7,903 bases of DNA from JBOGGX01 sp050744245. Lineage in GTDB: Bacteria; Actinomycetota; Acidimicrobiia; Acidimicrobiales; JBOGGX01. The notes under the pieces are model-generated. The model was not told the DNA's origin, made no database searches, and saw nothing but the letters and a program-made list of their open reading frames with translations. The translations under genes and the position numbers were made by a program. Below, piece by piece: positions 1 through 6,784 of the stretch; within the stretch, counting starts at the first letter, position 1, and every line of letters starts with the position of its first letter. The stretch spans positions 1 through 7,903 of the forward strand of contig JBOGGX010000203.1 of the NCBI GenBank assembly GCA_050744245.1, written 5' to 3'.

Positions 1-2329
<2,329 letters not shown>

Positions 2330-2345
2330 CGGGCGTCCCGCCTTG

Positions 2346-2374
2346 ATGAGAAGGTCGTTGCTTGGGGCAATCAA
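2346..2374 (-). promoter_or_regulatory. Possible lon promoter
   Basis: On the minus strand TTGATT (2369-2374) and TCTCAT (2346-2351) are separated by exactly 17 bases and lie just before the lon ribosome binding site. The -35 matches the consensus in four or more positions, the -10 in four of six. This is a weak pattern match only; transcription from the BFD gene upstream is an alternative. Confidence 0.25.
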
Positions 2375-2413
2375 CCTACCGACGCCGAATCTGATTCCCT
2401 CGCGCTCAACTTC

Positions 2414-2433
2414 CGTGAGTTTGGTCACTCACG
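2414..2433. promoter_or_regulatory. Inverted repeat upstream of lon, HAIR-like (HspR operator candidate)
   Basis: CGTGAGTTTGGTCACTCACG is a perfect palindrome with 7-base arms and a 6-base spacer. It overlaps the stop codon of the BFD-like gene and lies about 85 bases upstream of lon. Each arm differs by one base from the HspR-binding HAIR element (CTTGAGT-N7-ACTCAAG) that controls heat-shock genes, including lon, in some actinomycetes. The spacer is one base short of that consensus. It could instead form a hairpin at the 3' end of the BFD transcript, but no T-run follows on the minus strand. Confidence 0.35.
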
Positions 2434-2632
2434 AGACGGCGGTGGCCAACTCCGTGGGACGCTCGTCCAGGTCGAGGCCCTTTTCGAGCAGTTCGAACAG
2501 GGCGGGCCAGCAGCCGCCGCAGCCCGTGCCGGCGCGGCAGCGGGCGGAGACCTCGTCGATGGTGCGGGCGCCGCCGTCGATCGCCGAGCGGATGCTGGCG
2601 TCGGTGACCGCGTTGCAGTGGCAGATGTACAC
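2429..2632 (-). CDS. Bacterioferritin-associated ferredoxin-like [2Fe-2S] protein
   Basis: A 67-residue protein beginning MYICHCNAVTD. Cys4, Cys6, Cys38 and Cys41 reproduce the CxC...CxxC ligand spacing of E. coli Bfd exactly. Bfd carries a [2Fe-2S] cluster and donates electrons to bacterioferritin to release stored iron. An extra Cys32 precedes the second motif (CRAGTGCGGC), as is common in actinobacterial members. The start is a GTG preceded by AGGAGGAG at good distance; an ATG at 2661 is in a different frame. No bacterioferritin gene lies in the window, so the partner is unproven; BFD-like domains also serve as modules in other reductases. A probable iron box lies 31-47 bases upstream of the start, which fits an iron-controlled gene. 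Confidence 0.9.
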   Translation of the reverse strand: MYICHCNAVTDASIRSAIDGGARTIDEVSARCRAGTGCGGCWPALFELLEKGLDLDERPTELATAVS

Positions 2633-2662
2633 CTCGAGCCGTCTCCTCCTCTGGGCGCCATG

Positions 2663-2679
2663 TTAGGCAGGCCTTATCC
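2663..2679. promoter_or_regulatory. Probable IdeR/DtxR-type iron box upstream of the BFD-like gene
   Basis: TTAGGCAGGCCTTATCC resembles the actinobacterial iron box (TTAGGTTAGSCTAACCTAA): the TTAGG half is perfect and the second half is degenerate. I count about 10-11 matches over 19 positions. It overlaps a possible -10 (GATAAG on the minus strand) of the BFD-like gene, a typical repressor position. Iron control of a BFD gene makes biological sense. It lies in the divergent region, so DDAH might also be affected. Confidence 0.5.
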
Positions 2680-2696
2680 GTGGCACAAGGCGGCTT

Positions 2697-2710
2697 GAAC
2701 CGCAAGGTTC
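2697..2710. repeat. Short inverted repeat in divergent intergenic region
   Basis: GAACC-GCAA-GGTTC, 5-base arms around a 4-base centre, lies between the BFD-like gene and DDAH. It could be a small operator or chance; no family is recognised. Confidence 0.2.
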
Positions 2711-2738
2711 TTCGGTGCCGGCCCTGCCCCGGACGGGC

Positions 2739-2744
2739 TACAAA
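2739..2744 (+). promoter_or_regulatory. -10 hexamer of a probable leaderless DDAH transcript
   Basis: TACAAA ends six bases before the ATG at 2751, so transcription would begin at or next to the start codon. No Shine-Dalgarno sequence is visible. No clear -35 is seen, so this is a weak call supported mainly by the same arrangement at other plus-strand genes. Confidence 0.35.
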
Positions 2745-2750
2745 CCACCC

Positions 2751-3521
2751 ATGCGAGCGATCGTCCGCCGACCCGGTCCCCGGCTGGCCGACTGCGAGCT
2801 CACCTACCTCGAGCGGGTGCCGATCGACGTTGACCGGGCCCGGCACCAGCATGCGGCGTACGTCGACCTGCTCCACCGGCTCGGCGCCGAGATCGTCTGG
2901 CTGGCCCCGGCCGACGAGCATCCAGACGGCGTGTTCGTCGAGGACACGGCCGTGGTGGCCCCGCCGCTCGCTGTGCTCACCCGACCGGGCACCGAGTCCC
3001 GCCGGGGCGAGGTCAGAACGATGCGACCCGCACTGGATCGCGACCGTCGGCCGGTCGTCGAGTTGACCCCGCCGGCTCGGCTCGACGGCGGCGACGTCCT
3101 GCTCGTCGGACACACGCTGTACGTCGGCGTCACCGCCAGGACCGACGACGAGGGTCGGCGTCAGCTGGCCGACTCGGTCCGGCCCCACGGCTTCCAGGTG
3201 ACGCCGGTCGGCGTCTCGGGCGTGCTCCACCTCAAGACCGCGCTCACCGCCCTGCCCGACGGCACCCTGTTGACGTTCGGCGGCCACGTCGACCGGGCCG
3301 CCCTCGGCCGGGCCACCGTCATCGACGCGGCCGAGCCCAGCGGGGCGAACGTGCTCACGCTCGGCGACGCCGTGGTCATCGCGGCCAGCGCGCCCCGCAC
3401 GGCTGAGGCCGTCGCCGACCTTGGCTGGGCGGTTCACGTCGTCGAGATCGACGAGTTCGAGAAGGCCGAGGCCGGCGTCACCTGCCTCAGCGTCCTTTAT
3501 CCTCGCCCGGCGCCCCCGTAG
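2751..3521 (+). CDS. ddaH: N(G),N(G)-dimethylarginine dimethylaminohydrolase (DDAH)
   Basis: Hydrolyses methylated arginines (dimethyl- and monomethyl-arginine) to citrulline and methylamines; cytosolic, amidinotransferase-fold enzyme. The 256-residue length matches bacterial DDAH. Visible motifs: N-terminal MRAIVRRPG, substrate-binding FVEDTAVV (residues 62-69), RPGTESRRGE (78-87), LDGGDVL (111-117), the catalytic His160 in LHLKT, and the catalytic Cys245 in GVTCLSVLY near the C-terminus. LDGGD has Asp where Pseudomonas DDAH has the catalytic Glu (VEAGD); human DDAH also has LDGGD, so this is not a defect. The ATG at 2751 is chosen because family members begin at this point; a GTG at 2715 would add 12 unlike residues. 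A relative with another guanidine substrate cannot be excluded, but the motifs fit DDAH best. The next gene starts 16 bases downstream. Confidence 0.93.
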   Translation: MRAIVRRPGPRLADCELTYLERVPIDVDRARHQHAAYVDLLHRLGAEIVWLAPADEHPDGVFVEDTAVVAPPLAVLTRPGTESRRGEVRTMRPALDRDRRPVVELTPPARLDGGDVLLVGHTLYVGVTARTDDEGRRQLADSVRPHGFQVTPVGVSGVLHLKTALTALPDGTLLTFGGHVDRAALGRATVIDAAEPSGANVLTLGDAVVIAASAPRTAEAVADLGWAVHVVEIDEFEKAEAGVTCLSVLYPRPAPP

Positions 3522-3525
3522 CCGA

Positions 3526-3531
3526 TACGGT
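3526..3531 (+). promoter_or_regulatory. -10 hexamer six bases before the small membrane protein
   Basis: TACGGT is followed by exactly six bases and then the GTG at 3538. It lies just after the DDAH stop codon. This fits a leaderless internal transcript; no Shine-Dalgarno is present to support coupled translation. No convincing -35 is visible. Confidence 0.35.
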
Positions 3532-3537
3532 GCGGCT

Positions 3538-3834
3538 GTGTGCGGGTGCCTGATCCTGCTCCTCGGCGCCTTCACTCCCCGGTTGGCGTTGGCCATCATC
3601 GCCCTCGTCAACGACGAGATCTCGGAGTCGTTCGACGGCGGGATCCTGCTGCCGTTCCTCGGCTTCCTGTTCCTGCCCTACACGACTCTGACCTACGTGC
3701 TGCTCCACTGGTGGGGCGGCGACGTCACCGGCATCGAGTGGTTCTTCGTCGGCTTCGCGTTCCTGGTCGACGTCAGCTCGTACTTCGGGGGCTGGCGGAA
3801 GCGGGCCGATGTCGTCCGGTACCGTCGGGCGTGA
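3538..3834 (+). CDS. Small membrane protein of unknown function
   Basis: A 98-residue protein. Hydrophobic segments at about residues 4-23, 35-54 and 64-82 suggest three membrane spans, with conserved-looking stretches PRLALAIIALV, LPFLGFLFLPYTTLTYVL and GGDVTGIEWFFVGFAFLVDVSS. It ends in a basic tail (GGWRKRADVVRYRRA). It resembles a family of small uncharacterised actinobacterial membrane proteins that I recognise only by general pattern. The GTG at 3538 is chosen because upstream in-frame codons lie in the DDAH gene and are not hydrophobic. It follows DDAH by 16 bases and may be co-transcribed with it or use its own start. It converges on the M23 gene, with 13 bases between stop codons. 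No function is assigned. Confidence 0.8.
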   Translation: MCGCLILLLGAFTPRLALAIIALVNDEISESFDGGILLPFLGFLFLPYTTLTYVLLHWWGGDVTGIEWFFVGFAFLVDVSSYFGGWRKRADVVRYRRA

Positions 3835-3848
3835 CCAGCCGGGCGCCC
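3827..3848. terminator. Weak hairpin between convergent genes
   Basis: GGGCG (3827-3831) and CGCCC (3844-3848) can pair around a 12-base loop, spanning both stop codons of the converging genes. There is no T-run on either strand, so it may be a weak bidirectional terminator or incidental in GC-rich DNA. Confidence 0.2.
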
Positions 3849-4519
3849 TAGAACGGCGTCGGCCGGCGAGTCGCTGACGGCATCACCGGCTTCCTGGGCG
3901 GCTCGGGCGGGACGGCCGTCGGATCCTGGCAGCGGGGCGCGGCGAGCAGCGAGGCGTGCGGGTCGATGGCCTGGGCGCTCCAGAGGTTGTCCGCCGGCTG
4001 CCGGATCTCGAAGTGGAGGTGCGCGCCGCTGCCCTCGGCGTTGCCGCTGTCGCCCATGTAGCCGATGAACTGGCCGGCGAGGACGGGCGAGCCGACGGCG
4101 AGACCGGGGGCGAAGACCAGCTCGACCGGCGCCGATCCGTCGTCGGTGCCCCAGTTGTCGTCGTTCATGTGGAGGTAGGAATAGAACCACCGGTCGACGC
4201 CCTGGATGCGGATCGAGTGGCCGCTGTAGCCCTGGCCCGGCCCCCGCAGGTCGACCACGACCCCGTCGGCGGCGGCCACGAGGTGGAAGCCCTTCCCGCC
4301 CATGAGGTCGTTGCCCTGGTGGCGGTGGCCGGAGCGGGGCGCCCCGAACGAGCTGGTGAAGTGGACCGGTTCGACCACAGGGAAGCAGATCGGCTGGACG
4401 TGGGCGGTCTCGGCCCCGGCCGGCCGTGCGGCGCCGAACGCCACCGCGAGCGACGCGCCGGCCACCACCAGGAGCACCGATCGCGCGCGTTTCGAAGGAA
4501 TGGGTTTGGTTGCAGTCAT
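3848..4519 (-). CDS. Secreted M23 (LytM-type) metallopeptidase, peptidoglycan hydrolase
   Basis: A 223-residue zinc endopeptidase expected to cut peptide crosslinks in cell-wall peptidoglycan outside the membrane. It has a signal peptide: basic KPIPSKRAR, hydrophobic core VLLVVAGASLAVAFGAA and a probable cleavage after PAGA (residue 36). The M23 active site is complete: HxxxD in GHRHQGNDL (His67, Asp71) and HLH in GAHLHFEIR (His167, His169), plus YLH (His117). By analogy with LytM, His67, Asp71 and His169 bind zinc; His117 and His167 are catalytic. There are no LysM, SH3 or other wall-binding repeats; the C-terminus is a proline-rich tail. Cys45 and Cys197 could form a disulfide outside the cell. 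The ATG at 4519 starts directly ahead of the signal peptide and follows GGGA by seven bases. The long leader with a CRP-type site and paired hairpins suggests regulation. It could also be an inactive-substrate M23 regulator, but the intact ligands argue for an enzyme. Confidence 0.93.
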   Translation of the reverse strand: MTATKPIPSKRARSVLLVVAGASLAVAFGAARPAGAETAHVQPICFPVVEPVHFTSSFGAPRSGHRHQGNDLMGGKGFHLVAAADGVVVDLRGPGQGYSGHSIRIQGVDRWFYSYLHMNDDNWGTDDGSAPVELVFAPGLAVGSPVLAGQFIGYMGDSGNAEGSGAHLHFEIRQPADNLWSAQAIDPHASLLAAPRCQDPTAVPPEPPRKPVMPSATRRPTPF

Positions 4520-4524
4520 GCGGG

Positions 4525-4570
4525 GTTCCCAGCGACGCTCCGCCCCCGGGAACTCCCTTGGGTTCTCCGG
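4525..4570 (-). promoter_or_regulatory. 5' leader with competing hairpins near the M23 ribosome binding site
   Basis: On the minus strand CCGG-A-GAAC (4570-4562) can pair with GTTC-CCGG (4553-4546) around an 8-base loop, giving eight base pairs with one bulge. The GTTCCC of the same 3' arm (4553-4548) can instead pair with GGGAAC (4530-4525), which holds the presumed Shine-Dalgarno. The two pairings exclude each other, as in translational switches. I compared it with the c-di-AMP (ydaO) riboswitch common upstream of wall hydrolases and did not find its GGGGTGAATC core. No known class is recognised. Confidence 0.3.
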
Positions 4571-4590
4571 TTCGTCGCACGTGGTTGCGG

Positions 4591-4619
4591 GCTATGTCAG
4601 AGGGAAGTCGGACAGTTAA
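4591..4619 (-). promoter_or_regulatory. Possible promoter of the M23 gene
   Basis: On the minus strand TTAACT (4614-4619) and CATAGC (4591-4596) are separated by 17 bases. The -35 matches four of six consensus bases, the -10 only about three. The implied transcript would have a leader of about 65 bases and would place the CRP-type palindrome near -75, a usable activator position. Confidence 0.3.
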
Positions 4620-4651
4620 GCGAGTGCATCGTCGGCGCGCCAGTCACCCGT

Positions 4652-4667
4652 TGTGACACTCGTCACA
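4652..4667. promoter_or_regulatory. Perfect CRP/GlxR-type palindrome
   Basis: TGTGACACTCGTCACA matches the CRP-family consensus TGTGA-N6-TCACA in all ten specified positions, with the symmetry extended by one base in each arm. It lies between the permease stop codon (4672) and the M23 start, 133 bases upstream of the latter. In mycobacteria and corynebacteria CRP-family regulators (Rv3676, GlxR) bind this motif, including at cell-wall hydrolase (rpf) genes, so a role at the M23 gene is reasonable. The same bases could form a six-pair hairpin after the ABC operon, but no T-run follows. Confidence 0.5.
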
Positions 4668-4671
4668 GACG

Positions 4672-5444
4672 TCAGGTGACGTCGCGCGTGACCGTCAACC
4701 GGGAGGCGGCCACGATGAACACCACGGCGTACCCGAGGAGCAGCAGGCCGCCGGCCCACATCGGGAGGTAGACGTCGGCGTCGAACCCGCTGGTGTTGAA
4801 CCCGACGGCGTTGGTGAGCGTTGCCGCCGCCCCGGCCGGGGTGTACTTGCCACGTCGGGCAGCACGGCGCCGAGGATCGGATCGATCAGGGTGATCCAGA
4901 CCAGGCTGCCGACGAGGGCGGCGATCTGGTTGCGGAGCAGGGCGCCGACGGCCACGCCGAGCAGGGCGTAGCCGACCCCGGCGAGCACGGTGCCGACGGC
5001 GGGGAGGACGACGAGGTCGGACGGGTTGCCGATCGAGACGTCGATGGCGGCCAGCCACGTCAGGGCGACGGCGAGGACGAGGATGACGGTCAGCGTCGTC
5101 ACTACCAGCCCGACCAGCCCGCCGACGATGAACTTGGCGGTCAGGATCCGGCCGCGCCTCGGTTCGACCAGGAACGTGCTGGTGATGGTCTGGTGGCGGT
5201 ACTCGCTGGTGACCAGCAAGGTGCCGAGCACGAGGACGAATGCCAGCGCCGTGGTGCCCTGGTTGACTATGTTGCGGACGCCTTCGTCGGTTTCGATCGG
5301 CGGAACGCCGCTGGCCGCGGTGTCGTCGCTCACGGTGACGATCACGAGGAAGAACACGGTCAGGACGAGGCAGCTGCCGGCGATGATCCAGGTCTGGAGC
5401 ATCGAGCGCAGCTTGCGTCCCTCGGCCTTCAGGAGGCGACCCAT
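4672..5444 (-). pseudogene. ABC-2 type transporter permease, frameshifted
   Basis: Membrane subunit of an ABC exporter, expected partner of the ATPase just upstream, whose stop overlaps this ATG (TGATG). From MGRLLKAEGRKLRSM the frame encodes about 257 residues with some six hydrophobic spans (roughly residues 18-38, 65-85, 105-135, 145-170, 172-195, 225-248) and the ABC-2 motif SEYRHQTITSTFL. After AVLPDV the frame is lost at 4849-4851; the sequence continues one frame over as KYTPAGAAATLTNAVGF and ends in VTRDVT at the stop at 4672-4674. One missing base (GTGGC for a probable GTGGGC) explains it, restoring LPDVGKYTPAG. The unshifted frame would read into an unrelated basic tail, losing the last membrane span. 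It is either a real recent mutation or a sequence error in a short G-run. The substrate is unknown. Confidence 0.85.
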
Positions 5445-6336
5445 CACGGCACCTCCCCACCGACGACCTGGTCCTCGGTCAGCTCGAGGAAGACGGCGTC
5501 GAGGTTTGCCGCGGTCGGCCACCAGCTCGTACACGGGCACGCCTGCGTCGAAGGCCAGCCGGCCGACCGCATCGGTCGTCGCGTCCGGCACCCTGAGCTG
5601 GTCGGAGCCGTCGAGGACGATGCGCCGGCCGGCGGCTTCGAGCGCGGCCCGCAGCCGCTCGACCTCGGGGGTGCGGACGCGTACCTCGGCCGCAGCCCGG
5701 CCGAGCAGCTCGCCGACGGGCGCCTGGACGATCAGCCGGCCCCGGTTGATGATCACGACGTTGTCGACCGTCTGGGCCACCTCGGCCAGCACGTGGCTCG
5801 AGACTAGGATCGCCTTCTCCTGGGTGTCGGCCAGATGGCGCAGGAGCTCACGGAGCCACACGATCCCCGCCGGGTCGAGGCCGTTCGCCGGTTCATCGAG
5901 GACCAGGACCCTCGGGTCGCCCAGCAGGGCCGCGGCCAGCTGCAGGCGCTGGCGCATGCCGAGGGAGTACTTGCCGACCTTGCGCTCGGCGTCGTCGGCC
6001 AGCCCGACCAGGGCCAGCAGCTCGTCGCATCGCGACAGCGGCACACCGGCGGCGGTGGCCAGCACCCGCAGGTGCTCCCGACCGCTGCGGTCCGGATAGA
6101 AGGCCGACGCCTCAAGCACGGCCCCGACCGTCTGGACCGGGGGCGCCCTCGATGATGGCCGTGCCCGAGGTCGGGCCGACCAGGCCGAGCAGGGTGCGCA
6201 GGGTCGTCGTCTTCCCGGCACCGTTGGGCCCGAGGAACCCGGTGATGGTGCCGCCCTCGACGTCGAAGCTGAGACCGTCGACGGCGGTGACCCTCTTGAA
6301 CCGCTTGACCAGGTCGCGGATCTCGATGACGGCCAT
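5444..6336 (-). pseudogene. ABC transporter ATP-binding protein, two frame breaks
   Basis: ATPase subunit of an ABC-2 type exporter (DrrA/CcmA-like group). It starts at the ATG at 6336 (MAVIEIRDLVKRFKRVTAVDG) and would be about 297 residues. Seen across frames: Walker A GPNGAGKTTT, signature YSLGMRQRL, Walker B VLVLDEPANGLDP, H-loop SSH and a C-terminal region ending LDAVFLELTEDQVVGG. The first break is at 6141: after GTAIIEGAP the frame changes and continues VQTVGAVLEASAFYPDRSG. Related ATPases have about six more residues here, so this is probably a small deletion of a length not divisible by three. The second is at 5504-5512: after VYELVADR the frame changes again before LDAVFLELT, consistent with one extra A or two missing bases. 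Beyond the first break only Walker A would be made in frame, so no working ATPase is expected unless the sequence is wrong. It is divergent from the ferredoxin gene and followed without gap by the permease. Confidence 0.87.
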
Positions 6337-6444
6337 GACCCGCCTGTCTTGGACACGCCATTCCGCCCCATCCAACACAGAGGAGAGATGGACAGGCTGT
6401 GCCGGCCTAAGTCGAAAGAGAACGGTTGCGAGTTGCGCGAGCGC

Positions 6445-6470
6445 TTGACCACTCGGCCGGCCGGTACGCT
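6445..6470 (+). promoter_or_regulatory. Probable promoter of the ferredoxin gene
   Basis: TTGACC (6445-6450) matches the -35 consensus in five of six positions, and TACGCT (6465-6470) fits a TAnnnT -10, but the 14-base spacing is short. The -10 ends nine bases before the GTG at 6480, so the transcript would have little or no leader, in keeping with the absence of a Shine-Dalgarno. Confidence 0.4.
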
Positions 6471-6479
6471 CCAACGCCA

Positions 6480-6746
6480 GTGAAGGTCTGGATCGACCAG
6501 GATCTGTGCACCGGCGACGGCCTGTGCACCGACCACTGCCCCGAGGTGTTCCTCCTGCTCGAGGATGGCATCGCCTACGTGAAGGAGGACGGTCAGGTCC
6601 TCAACGATCCCGGTGGTGCGGCCAGCCTGGCTGCGGTGCCTCGCCGGCTAGAGCACGACGTGGTGGCGGCGGCCGAGGACTGCCCGGGCGAGTGCATCTT
6701 CATCGAGATCTTCGCCCCGCCGGTGGTGGCGCCCGAGCCCGCCTGA
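6480..6746 (+). CDS. Single-cluster ferredoxin with CxxDxxC motif
   Basis: An 88-residue acidic electron carrier. Cluster motif: Cys10-x2-Asp13-x2-Cys16-x3-Cys20-Pro, and Cys68-Pro-Gly-Glu-Cys72 near the end. In Pyrococcus furiosus ferredoxin the same CxxDxxC pattern puts Asp as fourth ligand of a [4Fe-4S] cluster that readily becomes [3Fe-4S]; by analogy the ligands here would be Cys10, Asp13, Cys16 and Cys68. Cys20 matches the archaeal disulfide cysteine, whose usual partner is absent; Cys72 may take its place. Such proteins in actinobacteria often serve cytochrome P450s, but no P450 or reductase is in the window. The GTG at 6480 (VKVWIDQDLC) is chosen because the family starts there; the ATG at 6426 adds 18 unlike residues. 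The MscS gene follows after 38 bases, with its own -10 motif. Confidence 0.93.
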   Translation: MKVWIDQDLCTGDGLCTDHCPEVFLLLEDGIAYVKEDGQVLNDPGGAASLAAVPRRLEHDVVAAAEDCPGECIFIEIFAPPVVAPEPA

Positions 6747-6772
6747 ACGACAACCCGGCGGGCGGCGGCCAC

Positions 6773-6778
6773 TACCGT
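6773..6778 (+). promoter_or_regulatory. -10 hexamer of a probable leaderless MscS transcript
   Basis: TACCGT is followed by exactly six bases and then the GTG at 6785, so transcription would start at the GTG. No Shine-Dalgarno is present. This arrangement favours the GTG over the adjacent ATG at 6788. No strong -35 is seen. Confidence 0.4.
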
Positions 6779-6784
6779 CACCCC

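Noticed and set aside
2406..3611. Open frame of about 400 codons on the minus strand spanning DDAH and the BFD-like gene
   Set aside because: It runs antisense to DDAH and through the BFD gene in another frame, shows no domain, and has shadow-like composition.
4520..4671. c-di-AMP (ydaO) riboswitch upstream of the M23 gene
   Set aside because: The conserved GGGGTGAATC core and the 3' CCGACAGCTAACC-like element are absent from the minus strand; a partial resemblance of GACAGTTAA on the plus strand points the wrong way.
4695..6536. A single 613-residue fusion of ATPase and permease on the minus strand
   Set aside because: It arises only because the two frame breaks in the ATPase put its middle part in the permease frame; its N-terminus (before the first break) and C-terminus (after the permease break) are out-of-frame nonsense.
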